This document shows, in pieces, positions 51,814-60,619 of a stretch of DNA of 64,000 nt; within the stretch, counting starts at the first letter, position 1, and every line of letters begins with the position of its first letter. The stretch is from Paraburkholderia rhynchosiae. GTDB lineage: Bacteria > Pseudomonadota > Gammaproteobacteria > Burkholderiales > Burkholderiaceae. A program made the position numbers and the translations under genes. The notes under the pieces are model-generated. The model saw only the letters and a list, made by a program, of their open reading frames with translations. It was not told the DNA's origin and ran no database searches. The stretch lies in NCBI RefSeq assembly GCF_002879865.1, contig NZ_PNXY01000012.1, forward strand, positions 124,001 to 188,000. Direction: 5' to 3'.

Positions 51814-53106
51814 TCACTTCGCCGCAGCGCCTGCCGCAACCCAACGCGGCTCCGGCGTCTTGTCCGTGCTTTTCGCGAGCAGGCACACCACGCCAGCCGC
51901 GATGATGTCGAACACCGCCAGCAGCACGAACAGCGGGCTGTAGCCGACCTGCGTGACCAGCACACCGAACAGGGCCGTGAACGCGGCCGCACCGAGGTAA
52001 CCGGCCATGCCACCCATGCCCGTCGCGGTGGCGACTTCGTTCTTGCCGAACATATCGGACGTAATTGCGTACAACGCGCCCGACAAGGTCTGGTGCGCGA
52101 AACCGCCCACACACAGCAGCGCGACCGCCACGTACGGACTTGCCACGAGGCCCACGCACGCCGGCCCGATCATGCACAGCGCGCCGACCACGAACACCAT
52201 TTTGCGCGACGTGAAGAGCGATACCTTCGCGTACTTATGAAACAGCGGGCTCAGATAGCCGCCGAGCACGCAGCCGATATCCGCCGCGAGGAACGGCATC
52301 CATGCATACAGCGCGATTTCCTTCAGGTTCATGTGACGCTCGGTCATCATGTAGAGCGGAATCCACGCGTTGAAGGTTTGCCACGCCGGCTCCGACAGAA
52401 TCCGCGGAATGCCGATCGCCCAGAAGTCGCGGCTCCCCAGCATCGCGAGCCAACTGCGCTTGGGCGCGCCGGCGTCGCTGTGCTTCGCTTCCTGGCCGCT
52501 GAGAATGTATTCGCGCTCCGCGTCGCCCAGCAGTTTCTGCTTGCGCGGATGCTTGTACAGCAGCATCCACACGACGCTCCACACAATCCCCGCCACGCCG
52601 ACGATCACGAAAGCCAGTTGCCATTCGCCGTGCAACAGCGCCCACACCACCAGCGGCGGCGCGAGCAACGCGCCGATCGACGAACCGATGTTGAACCAGC
52701 CGATCGCGACCGAACGCTCTTTAGCCGGGAACCACTCGCTCGTCGCCTTGACGCCGGCGGGAATGCCTGCAGCCTCCGCAATGCCGAGCAGGCCGCGGAA
52801 GAACGCGAGGCTCTGCCATCCCGTCGACCACGCCGCCGCCGCACAGGCGAGCGACCAGGCCACGGCGAACGCGGCGAAACCGATTTTCGTGCCGACCGTA
52901 TCGAGCAGGAAGCCCGCGACCGGCTGCATGAATGCATAGCAAAGCTGCCACGCGACCACCACGTGAGCGTATTGCTCGGTGGTGATGTGAAGGTCCTTCA
53001 TCAACGTCGGCGCGGCCACCGACAACGTATTGCGCGCCAGGTAATTGATAATGAGCCCGGCTGCGACCAGACTGACCATCCACCAGCGGATGCCCTTGAT
53101 CTTCAT
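51814..53106 (-). CDS. MFS hexuronate transporter (ExuT-like)
   Basis: 430 residues, 12 helices, ACS family. Opening IKGIRWWMVSLVAAGLIINYLARNTLSVAAP and the ATSEWFPAKERSVAIGWFNIGSSIGALLAPP motif match ExuT-type hexuronate:H+ symporters. It is encoded just 29 bases after the second uronate dehydrogenase, so import and oxidation of galacturonate are co-expressed. It would take up the product of the adjacent polygalacturonase. Confidence 0.9.
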   Translation of the reverse strand: MKIKGIRWWMVSLVAAGLIINYLARNTLSVAAPTLMKDLHITTEQYAHVVVAWQLCYAFMQPVAGFLLDTVGTKIGFAAFAVAWSLACAAAAWSTGWQSLAFFRGLLGIAEAAGIPAGVKATSEWFPAKERSVAIGWFNIGSSIGALLAPPLVVWALLHGEWQLAFVIVGVAGIVWSVVWMLLYKHPRKQKLLGDAEREYILSGQEAKHSDAGAPKRSWLAMLGSRDFWAIGIPRILSEPAWQTFNAWIPLYMMTERHMNLKEIALYAWMPFLAADIGCVLGGYLSPLFHKYAKVSLFTSRKMVFVVGALCMIGPACVGLVASPYVAVALLCVGGFAHQTLSGALYAITSDMFGKNEVATATGMGGMAGYLGAAAFTALFGVLVTQVGYSPLFVLLAVFDIIAAGVVCLLAKSTDKTPEPRWVAAGAAAK

Positions 53107-53135
53107 TGCTGCGTCTCCTAACGATGCTTGAACTT

Positions 53136-53984
53136 TCAGGACGGCCGGGCCGCGGAAGCCGCGGCGTTATCGGCGCCGGTACCCGCGTCCGCGTCCTCAC
53201 GCGAATAATCGATGCCGACAAAGCTGCCGCCCTGGAAGCGCTGGCCCAGCGCATCGAGCGGATTCGGACGGGCCAGAATTTCCTCGGCGCAGTCTTCGGC
53301 GTTTTGCGTCGGCTTGTAGCCCAGACGGTCGGCGCCGCCGTTGTCCCACCAGCTGCGCGTGTTGGCGGAAACGCCCCACACGGTGATGAAGCCGACGTCC
53401 TCTACGTCGATGCAGCGGTCGAGGAAATGCATCAGATCTGCATGACCGAACCAGGTGCTCAGATGCCGCGGCTCGGTCGGACGTTCGAGACAACTGCCGA
53501 TGCGCACGCACACGCTCTCGATGCCGTGTTTGTCCCAATACATCCGCGCGAGTGCTTCGCCCCACACCTTGCTCAGGCCATAGAAGCCGTCCGGGCGCAG
53601 TTCGCAGTCGAGGCTGAGACGCTCAGTCACGGGATACATGCCGATCGCGTGATTCGAACTCGCGAACACCACGCGCTTGACGCCGTGCCGGCGCGCGCCT
53701 TCATACACTTCGACGAGACCACGCAGATTGTTTTCGATGATCTCGGGCAGCGGACGCTCCACGCTCGTCCCAGCGAAGTGGATCAGCACGTCGACGCCTT
53801 CCAGCAGACGATCGACGACCGCGGCATCGCGTAGGTCACCATGCATCACATCCTCGCCGTCGACGAGCGGGGTCAGCGGTTTGGAGCCCGCCGCCGAGCG
53901 CAGCGGGGTGCCGCGTGCAATAAACGCAGCGCGCACGACCGAGCCAAGCTGGCCTCCGGCGCCACTCAGGGCAATCTTTTTCAT
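53136..53984 (-). CDS. udh: Uronate dehydrogenase (copy 2)
   Basis: 282 residues with the same architecture as the copy at 39595-40437: NAD motif SGAGGQLGSVVR, VLIHFAGTSVE, SSNHAIGMYPVTE, catalytic YGLSK and a GGSFVGIDYS-like ending. The two copies are clearly homologous but diverged throughout, so this is an old duplication or separate acquisition. It leads the operon with the ExuT-like transporter. Its promoter is one of the clearest in the window, with a dyad across the -10. Confidence 0.9.
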   Translation of the reverse strand: MKKIALSGAGGQLGSVVRAAFIARGTPLRSAAGSKPLTPLVDGEDVMHGDLRDAAVVDRLLEGVDVLIHFAGTSVERPLPEIIENNLRGLVEVYEGARRHGVKRVVFASSNHAIGMYPVTERLSLDCELRPDGFYGLSKVWGEALARMYWDKHGIESVCVRIGSCLERPTEPRHLSTWFGHADLMHFLDRCIDVEDVGFITVWGVSANTRSWWDNGGADRLGYKPTQNAEDCAEEILARPNPLDALGQRFQGGSFVGIDYSREDADAGTGADNAAASAARPS

Positions 53985-54044
53985 AGGGGTTCCTTTACTG
54001 CATCGGCTCGCGAGCGACGAGGATCGTCTGCGGCGCGACGTATG

Positions 54045-54087
54045 TTGTACGATAACGTACTATCGGCGATCAGGAAGCTGATTTCAA
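54045..54087 (-). promoter_or_regulatory. udh copy 2 promoter with overlapping dyad, copy 6
   Basis: On the minus strand a -35-like TTGAAA (54082-54087), 17-bp spacer and -10-like GATAGT (54059-54064). The dyad (plus strand TTGTACGATAACGTACTA, 54045-54062) covers the -10 and start point, a standard repression layout. Confidence 0.78.
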
Positions 54088-54089
54088 CC

Positions 54090-54102
54090 AGGCATTTACC
54101 CG
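54090..54102 (-). promoter_or_regulatory. TCGGGTAARTRCC motif, copy 4
   Basis: On the minus strand TCGGGTAAATGCC, immediately upstream of the udh -35 box, the usual place for an activator site. Confidence 0.68.
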
Positions 54103-54163
54103 AATTACGAAGGGTCCTCTGAGAGGATTTCGTCTGAGAAACAACGCGCCAGCACATCTCAGT

Positions 54164-54181
54164 TTGTGCGATGTCGTATAA
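54164..54181. promoter_or_regulatory. Uronate-locus dyad, copy 7
   Basis: TTGTGCGATGTCGTATAA, a good match, 120 bases upstream of copy 6. It may serve a second udh promoter or allow looping between sites. The surrounding 53985-54555 contains no gene I can support. Confidence 0.65.
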
Positions 54182-54229
54182 CATTCGCGAACCTCCGGCG
54201 CATAAAGATTCGTCCGGCCCGGTCGTCCT

Positions 54230-54242
54230 CAGCACTTACCCC
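54230..54242 (-). promoter_or_regulatory. TCGGGTAARTRCC motif, copy 5
   Basis: On the minus strand CGGGGTAAGTGCT, 48 bases upstream of dyad copy 7; the loosest of the five copies. Confidence 0.5.
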
Positions 54243-54555
54243 GCGCATCCCCGGTGCGTCAGAAAGCCCGCTGCGCCGCCCTCCCGCCCTTGCTGCGACG
54301 CGGTCGATTGCCGCAGTTTCGCGCCGTCAAGCCAAAACGCGCGCTCAAAAACACTCAGAAAAAGCTGATACACATCAAGACCTTGCCGTCAAAAAAACGG
54401 CCAACAGCCCGAAACAAGGCGGTCTTTTGACGCACGTCGCACCGCAGCATAAATCCTGCGCTTCCTCTAATCTTCGACCATCTGCGAAACGCAGTGCGCA
54501 CCGACAACGGTCGACGCGCTTAGTCCGCCTCTGCGGCATCACGCACTTCACGATC

Positions 54556-55968
54556 ATGAACTCCGCAATATCGGCATTCGATCTCGCCCGCATCCAGTTT
54601 GCGTTCACCGTCTCTTTTCATATCGTCTTTCCGGCGCTGAGCATCGGCCTCGCCAGCTTTATCGCCGTGCTCGAATGGCGCTGGCTGAAAACCGGCAAGG
54701 CGTACTACAAAGACCTGTGTCTCTTCTGGTCGAAGATTTTCGCGGTGGCCTTCGGCATGGGCGTGGTGTCCGGGGTCGTGATGAGTTATCAGTTCGGCAC
54801 CAACTGGTCCGGTTTCTCCAGCTTCGCGGGCCCCATCACCGGACCTCTGCTGATGTACGAGGTCATGACCGCGTTCTTCCTCGAAGCCGGCTTCCTCGGC
54901 ATCATGCTGTTCGGCTGGCAGCGCGTGAGTCCGCGCGCGCACTTCGGCGCGACGCTGATGGTCGCCATCGGCACGCTGATCTCCACCTTCTGGATTCTCG
55001 CGTCCAATAGCTGGATGCAGACGCCGCAAGGCTTCGAAGTCGTGAACGGCCAGGTCGTGCCGCTCGACTGGTTCAAGATCATCTTCAATCCGTCGTTCCC
55101 GTACCGGCTCGCGCATATGGCGCTCGCGGCGTTCATCGTCGCGGCGCTTGTCGTGGCGGCGGTGGGCGCATGGCATCTACTGCGCGGACGGCGCGACCCC
55201 GCCGTCAAGAAGATGTTCTCGATGGCGCTCTGGCTGCTGCTGATTCTCACGCCAGTCCAGGCATTCGTCGGCGATCAGCATGGTTTGAACACGCGCGAAT
55301 ATCAGCCGGCGAAGATCGCGGCGATCGAAGGTCTGTGGGACACCGAAAAAGGCGGCACCGCGCTAAACCTGTTCGGCATTCCCGACATCCAGGCGGAAAC
55401 CACGCGCTATGCGGTGTCGATTCCGCATCTGGGCAGCCTCATTCTCACGCATAGCTGGGACGGCGAAATTCGTGGCCTGAAGGAATTCGCGCCGCAGGAC
55501 CGGCCAAACTCCACGGTCGTATTCTGGAGCTTTCGCATCATGGCCGGGCTCGGCGTGCTGATGATCGTGATGTCGGTCGCCGCGTGGGTGCTGCGCCGCC
55601 GCGGACGCCTGTTCGAATCGAAGTGGTTCCAGCGCGTGGCCGTAGCGATGGGCCCGAGCGGTTTCATCACACTGCTGGCCGGCTGGGTCACCACGGAAGC
55701 CGGCCGCCAGCCGTGGGTCGTGTATGGCGTGATGCGCACGTCGCAGGCGGTGTCGCCGCTCACCACGCAACAGGTCGGCATTTCGCTGATGGCGTTCGTA
55801 GTCGTGTACTTCCTGGTGTTCGGTACGGGCGTCTACTACATGCTCAAGCTGATGCGCTCCGGTCCGGCGCTGCCCGGACAGACGCCGCACGGCGTGCCAG
55901 AGCAGACACTGGATCAGACCGCGCGCCGCCCCTTCTCCGCCGCCGATCAGATGATCGACGCCGCCTAA
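54556..55968 (+). CDS. cioA: Cyanide-insensitive ubiquinol oxidase subunit I (CioA/CydA)
   Basis: 470 residues, nine membrane helices, the heme-carrying subunit of a bd-type terminal oxidase that reduces O2 with quinol. Seen are FAFTVSFHIVFPALSIGLASF at the start with heme-ligand His, GVVMSYQFGTNW, and the quinol-binding loop, which is short as in CioA (the GLNTREYQPAKIAAIEG stretch is preserved). The start at 54556 is chosen because CydA proteins begin a few residues before the first helix; the open frame reaches 54166 without family similarity. It forms an operon with cioB. Confidence 0.95.
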   Translation: MNSAISAFDLARIQFAFTVSFHIVFPALSIGLASFIAVLEWRWLKTGKAYYKDLCLFWSKIFAVAFGMGVVSGVVMSYQFGTNWSGFSSFAGPITGPLLMYEVMTAFFLEAGFLGIMLFGWQRVSPRAHFGATLMVAIGTLISTFWILASNSWMQTPQGFEVVNGQVVPLDWFKIIFNPSFPYRLAHMALAAFIVAALVVAAVGAWHLLRGRRDPAVKKMFSMALWLLLILTPVQAFVGDQHGLNTREYQPAKIAAIEGLWDTEKGGTALNLFGIPDIQAETTRYAVSIPHLGSLILTHSWDGEIRGLKEFAPQDRPNSTVVFWSFRIMAGLGVLMIVMSVAAWVLRRRGRLFESKWFQRVAVAMGPSGFITLLAGWVTTEAGRQPWVVYGVMRTSQAVSPLTTQQVGISLMAFVVVYFLVFGTGVYYMLKLMRSGPALPGQTPHGVPEQTLDQTARRPFSAADQMIDAA

Positions 55969-55992
55969 CCTGGTCGACTTGCGAGAAAGAAA

Positions 55993-56997
55993 ATGGACGT
56001 AACCGTAGTGTGGGCCGCGATCATCGCGCTAGGCCTTTTCATGTATGTCGTGCTGGACGGCTTCGATCTTGGTATCGGCATTGTCTTTCCGTTTTTCCCC
56101 GACGAGAAGGAACGCGACCTGATGATGAACACCGTCGCACCGGTCTGGGACGGCAACGAAACGTGGCTCGTGCTCGGCGGCGCCGCGCTGTTCGCCGTGT
56201 TCCCGATGGTGTATTCCACCGTGCTGTCCGCGCTCTATCTGCCGCTGATCTTCATGCTCGTGTGCCTGATCTTTCGCGGCGTGTCGTTCGAGATTCGCGC
56301 GAAGGCCAATCGGACCAAGCACATGTGGGATCTCGCGTTTATCGGCGGTTCGGCGGGCGCCACGTTTTTCCAGGGCATCGTGCTGGGTGCGTTCCTCCAA
56401 GGCATTCCCGTGATCGACGGCGCCTATGCCGGCGATGCGTTCGGCTGGCTCACGCCGTTCAGTCTGCTGACGGGCCTCGGGCTTATCGTCACGTACGCGT
56501 TGCTGGGCTGCTGCTGGCTGGTGGCGAAAACGGAAGGCGACTTGCAGCGCCGCCTGCATCGGGTGGTATGGCCGCTGACTGTCGTGCTGCTCGGCTTCAT
56601 CGCGATCGTGAGCCTGTGGACGCCGCTGCAGGACCCGAACATCGCGCAACGCTGGTTCCACGACGGCCTTCTCTACCGACTGCTGCCCGTGCCATTCATG
56701 GTCGCGGCCTGCGCGGTCTTCATGCGCCGCGCGGTACGCGAGCGGCATCACAACACGCCGTTCATACTCGCATTGCTGCTCGTGCTGCTCGGTTATGTCG
56801 GGCTGCTGGTGAGCCTGTGGCCGTATGCGATTCCGTCGAGCGTGACGCTGTGGGAAGCGGCCGCGCCGCGCTCCAGCCAGACGTTCACGCTGGTCGGCGC
56901 AGCGGTGATTCTGCCGATCATCATCGCCTATACGACGATGGGTTACTGGGTTTTTCGCGGCAAGGTGCGTCATGGCGACCAACATCACTATCACTAA
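55993..56997 (+). CDS. cioB: Cyanide-insensitive ubiquinol oxidase subunit II (CioB/CydB)
   Basis: 334 residues, eight membrane helices: MDVTVVWAAIIALGLFMYVVLDGFDLGIG opening, WDGNETWLVLGG, and MGYWVFRGKV at the end, all typical of CydB/CioB. It stabilises the di-heme site of CioA. It starts 24 bases after cioA. Its last 26 bases overlap the start of a small DUF2474 gene. Confidence 0.96.
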   Translation: MDVTVVWAAIIALGLFMYVVLDGFDLGIGIVFPFFPDEKERDLMMNTVAPVWDGNETWLVLGGAALFAVFPMVYSTVLSALYLPLIFMLVCLIFRGVSFEIRAKANRTKHMWDLAFIGGSAGATFFQGIVLGAFLQGIPVIDGAYAGDAFGWLTPFSLLTGLGLIVTYALLGCCWLVAKTEGDLQRRLHRVVWPLTVVLLGFIAIVSLWTPLQDPNIAQRWFHDGLLYRLLPVPFMVAACAVFMRRAVRERHHNTPFILALLLVLLGYVGLLVSLWPYAIPSSVTLWEAAAPRSSQTFTLVGAAVILPIIIAYTTMGYWVFRGKVRHGDQHHYH

Positions 56998-57124
56998 GTC
57001 CGCGAGCAAGCTGCCGGGCTGGCTCTGGTTCGTGGCGCTCTGGTGCTTCGGCGTGGGCTCGGCGATGTCGCTCGGCTTCGCCTTCAAGCTGCTGATGAAT
57101 GCGACGTTATTTGCCGTGAAATGA
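56972..57124 (+). CDS. DUF2474-type small subunit of the Cio oxidase
   Basis: A 50-residue protein whose ATG lies inside the end of cioB in another frame. It has one membrane helix (residues 16-42: GWLWFVALWCFGVGSAMSLGF and on) after a short Lys/Ser N-terminus, the usual form of the DUF2474 proteins found next to cioAB. By analogy with CydX/CbdX it probably stabilises the oxidase. The overlap suggests translational coupling. Confidence 0.82.
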   Translation: MATNITITKSASKLPGWLWFVALWCFGVGSAMSLGFAFKLLMNATLFAVK

Positions 57125-57266
57125 GCGCTAGGCGCCCGTCGGCTCACGCGCTTTGATCCGGCTGGCATAACCTTTCGAAGCCGTCCGAAACGGCTTCAAA
57201 AACGGTGCGCGCGGCTCGTCTACGTAGCAAGCCGGAACCAATGCGCGAGAGACCTGCCTGTAGAAC

Positions 57267-57300
57267 ACGCAGATGAAGACGCAGATGAAGACGCAGATAA
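57267..57300. repeat. 12-bp tandem repeat (2.8 copies) in an otherwise empty intergenic stretch
   Basis: ACGCAGATGAAG occurs twice plus a partial third copy. The whole 57125-57485 stretch between the oxidase operon and the response regulator shows no gene; it must contain the regulator's promoter. Confidence 0.85.
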
Positions 57301-57485
57301 TGTAGCGCCGGCGATCCCACAAGAGAGAACGACCGGCGCGGAGAGCCGCAAGGCACACCGCGCCACACCGATCGGCTTATGATCACGGGGTAGCCGGCAA
57401 TGATGCGATTCACGACAACAGAAGTAAAACAAGACCCTGCAACGGCGGTAGTCCACAACGCGCAAGCCCGACTCGTGGAGACATC

Positions 57486-58238
57486 ATGAAGTTTCTTGTG
57501 GCGGACGACCATGAACTGATCCGGCAAGGCGTCAAGGGAATGCTCCGCGGTCTGGATCCCGACGCCCAATTCGACGAAGCCGACACGTGGGAAACCTTGG
57601 CTGCGGCCGCGCGGCCCGACGCCGATCACGATCTTGCGATCGTCGACCTGCATATGCCGGGCATGAGCGGCGCGTCGTCGCTTGAAGTGCTGTTGAAGGC
57701 GAATCCAGCGCTGCCGGTGGTGGTGCTTTCCGCCGAAGAGTCGCCGGACGAAATGCGCGCGGTGCTGGCCGCCGGCGCGCTCGGTTTTGTGCCGAAGCGG
57801 CAGCCGGCAAGCGTGATGCTGAAGGCGATCGAGCTCGTGCTGTCGGGTGGCGCTTATGTGCCGATGGAAGCGCTGAGCCTGCTCGGCTCGCGTGACGGGC
57901 AATCCGCGGAGGTCTGTGCGCAGAACGCCGGAGCCGTTCAAGCCACGGCAACCGCGCGAGGCCAGAGCGGCGCGACACTGACCGAACCCATCGCGCAACT
58001 CCAGGCGTTGCAGCCGCATCAGCAGCACTTGCTGGAGAATCTGTCGCCGCGTCAGCAGGACATCATGCGGCTCGTGCATCGCGGCTGGACCAACAAGATG
58101 ATTGCGCGGGAACTCGGCGTGGCGGAAGGCACGGTCAAGGTGCATCTGTCGGTGATCTTTCGGGCGCTCGGTGTCCACAACCGGGCAACCGCAATCGCCG
58201 TGATCAACGGCTGGCTCGAAGCAGGGAAAACGCTGTAG
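57486..58238 (+). CDS. NarL/LuxR-type response regulator
   Basis: 250 residues: receiver domain 1-120 (ADDHELIRQG, phospho-acceptor D in AIVDLHMPGMSG, K in FVPKRQP), a long 60-residue linker rich in Ala/Gln, and a C-terminal LuxR HTH (about 183-245: LSPRQQDIMRLVHRGWTNKMIARELGVAEGTVKVHLSVIFRALGV). It is convergent with the hybrid kinase at 58338-60278, 99 bases away, so the two likely form one signalling pathway. Confidence 0.94.
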   Translation: MKFLVADDHELIRQGVKGMLRGLDPDAQFDEADTWETLAAAARPDADHDLAIVDLHMPGMSGASSLEVLLKANPALPVVVLSAEESPDEMRAVLAAGALGFVPKRQPASVMLKAIELVLSGGAYVPMEALSLLGSRDGQSAEVCAQNAGAVQATATARGQSGATLTEPIAQLQALQPHQQHLLENLSPRQQDIMRLVHRGWTNKMIARELGVAEGTVKVHLSVIFRALGVHNRATAIAVINGWLEAGKTL

Positions 58239-58337
58239 CGTTCGTGGCAGTAAAGGCCGCGAGGTCGCGCGTATTAGCTTTCATTGGCGATGCGCTCAGC
58301 TGCGCGCACAGCAACGCGCGGTCGCCGCGATGAGCGC

Positions 58338-60278
58338 CTACCCTTCCTCTTGCGACGCGCTTTGCGGACGATGCCGCGCTTCGATTCGTGCAGCGCCTGG
58401 CGGCATGGTTACTCCGTCGGCGCCGGTGTCTTTGCTCGACGAGCCTCCCTTACTGCCCGCATCCGTGACCTTATCGGCGGCAGGCAATTCCACCACGGCC
58501 GCCGCCCGTCCCTTGTCCAGCTCCGCCTGCTGCCACAGCATTTCGAGCGTGCGCCGCAGACGCGCCGCCGTGACCGGCTTGTGAAGCACGGGAATTCCCT
58601 GCAACGCGAGCGCCGCCAGTTCCGCCGAGGCCATATCGCCCGTGATCAGCAACGTCACCACGCCTTCGTGACCGGCGCGCGCGAGCATATTGCGCACAGC
58701 CGTAAGCGCCTGCGCGCCGGTCCGGTGATTGGCCAACTGGTAATCGCAGAGCACCGCGTCGGGCACAAAGCCGTCCGCGAGCGCGGCCAACGCTGCGGTT
58801 TCGTCGCGTGCACCGCGCACGGTGCATCCCCAGCGCCCGAGCAGAGCGGAAAGGCCTTCGAGTATCGACGGTTCGTCGTCGATGCACAGCACCTGTCGCC
58901 CTTGCGCGGACGCCCCCCCCGCCACCGCTTCATTCAGGCTCGCGACGATGCCGCTCGCGTCGCCCGCCTGCACCGGGAAGCGGAACACCGAACCGCGGCC
59001 CGGTGCCGAGCGCAATTGCAATTCGCCGCCCAGCATGCTGACGAGGCGCTTGACCGTCGGCAAACCGAGGCCGTGCCCCTGGCGCGCGTCGCGCTGCGGG
59101 TTGGCGACCTGATAGAACTCCTCGAAGATGCGCTCGTGCTCTTCGACCGGAATGCCGATGCCCGAATCCCGGACCTCGATGTAGCCGCCCGTGGCCCGCC
59201 CCGCGCGCCGCACACCGAGCCAGATCGCGCCTTCTTCCGTATAGCGCACGGCGTTCGACAGCAGATTGCTAAGCACGCGTTCGAGTAGAACCGGATCGTC
59301 GTGGACCACCATCGACGTCGGCGCGATTCGCAGTGCGAGCCCTTTCGCCGCGGCCTGCGGTCGATACTGGCTGCCGACCCGCTCGAACAGTTCGGAAAGC
59401 CGGAAATGCAGACGGATCACTTGTGTGACACCGCTTTCGAGCCGCGCGAGATCGAGTACCTGGTTGAATAGCTGATTCAGCGCTTCGACGTTATAGACAA
59501 TGTGCTCGGCTGTCTTTGCATGCTGCGCGGGCGTCGCCGCCGGATCGTTGAGCGACGCCGCGAGCAGGCCGATCGCATGCAGCGGCTGGCGCAAATCGTG
59601 GCTCGCGGCCGCAAAAAAGCGCGTTTTCGCGAGACTCGCCTCTTCGGCGACATGCTTTTGCACCGCAAGCGATTCCGCGAGGTACTGCTGATCGACGCGC
59701 GCCTGCACCACCTGCTGAAACAGCTTGCGATAACTCAGCGCATATACGTTGATCGCGCAGAAGAAGAACGCCAGCACGATGGCAACAATCGTGCGGTCGA
59801 ATGTATGCGTGCCGAAATGCAGCACGATCGACGGAAACAGCAGGAATGGAATAGCCGTGGCGAAGTTCAGCAGGTCGAAGCCGTTCGACATGAACACGCC
59901 CGCTGCGAGCGTGACGAGCATCACCGTGTGCAGCAACGGCAAATCGCTTTGCGGACTCTGGAACGCGAACCAGATCGCGATGCCGGGCGCGCTGTACAGC
60001 AACACCCCCCGCACGGCGTGCAGGTTGATCCAGCCGCGCGGCGACATGACATGCGGATAGCGCCGGTTGCAGATCCACAGCGCGAGGCCGGCGCAATTGG
60101 CCGCTGCATAGAACCCGAAGCAGGCGATAAAGAGCGGCGGCGACGGTATCGCAGGCCAGTAGATCGCCACCAGCACCGCAATAGAAAACCAGTGCGAAAA
60201 GAATGCGATCGGATCTTGCGCGTACAGCACGCGCACCAGGTCTTCGTCGATTGCACGCTGGATCGGGTCAGCCCGCAT
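58338..60278 (-). CDS. Membrane hybrid sensor histidine kinase with receiver domain
   Basis: 646 residues. N-terminal membrane domain of about six helices (25-185), coiled coil, HisKA with phospho-acceptor His in AAASHDLRQPLHAIG (an HDLRQP-type H box), HATPase_c (NLLSNAVRYTEEG, DSGIGIP, GHGLGLPTV), receiver domain (about 455-575, LCDYQLANHRTG) and a low-complexity Ser/Lys/Gly tail. The start at 60278 has AAGGAGA 8 bases ahead. The receiver lacks its own output; the convergent LuxR-type regulator is the likely next step. Bases 60279-60619 hold no gene I recognise. Confidence 0.92.
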   Translation of the reverse strand: MRADPIQRAIDEDLVRVLYAQDPIAFFSHWFSIAVLVAIYWPAIPSPPLFIACFGFYAAANCAGLALWICNRRYPHVMSPRGWINLHAVRGVLLYSAPGIAIWFAFQSPQSDLPLLHTVMLVTLAAGVFMSNGFDLLNFATAIPFLLFPSIVLHFGTHTFDRTIVAIVLAFFFCAINVYALSYRKLFQQVVQARVDQQYLAESLAVQKHVAEEASLAKTRFFAAASHDLRQPLHAIGLLAASLNDPAATPAQHAKTAEHIVYNVEALNQLFNQVLDLARLESGVTQVIRLHFRLSELFERVGSQYRPQAAAKGLALRIAPTSMVVHDDPVLLERVLSNLLSNAVRYTEEGAIWLGVRRAGRATGGYIEVRDSGIGIPVEEHERIFEEFYQVANPQRDARQGHGLGLPTVKRLVSMLGGELQLRSAPGRGSVFRFPVQAGDASGIVASLNEAVAGGASAQGRQVLCIDDEPSILEGLSALLGRWGCTVRGARDETAALAALADGFVPDAVLCDYQLANHRTGAQALTAVRNMLARAGHEGVVTLLITGDMASAELAALALQGIPVLHKPVTAARLRRTLEMLWQQAELDKGRAAAVVELPAADKVTDAGSKGGSSSKDTGADGVTMPPGAARIEARHRPQSASQEEG

Positions 60279-60619
60279 CGCGCGGTCTCCTTGTCGGGCA
60301 CGGCAAATTCGGTGATGTGGCGCGGAAGCCCGGCGCTGCATGTAACGCGGCCGGGCGCAATGCGCAAGAGCCTGCACGGTCCTACTGCAATGAAGCGGCG
60401 CGGTCCAGCCGCTTTCTCATCAGACGAATGAGAGGCGCGCTGCCAGATGGTTTACCCGGCAGTTTACCCATCAGCTACCACTTAATCTATATAGGCGAGA
60501 CCGCCGCCGGCGACCATACTGCCTTCACAACACAGCGCGGCCGCAACGCTTCTATCATCAACTCTTCGCCTGCAGTCGAGGCTCACCGCGCTTCTTGCCT
60601 GACCCAAATGGAGGCTTTC

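Noticed and set aside
60451..60469. Two TTTACCC copies before the sigma-like gene, resembling the uronate-locus motif
   Set aside because: They lack the flanking bases of TCGGGTAARTRCC, no dyad is nearby, and the gene is unrelated to uronates.
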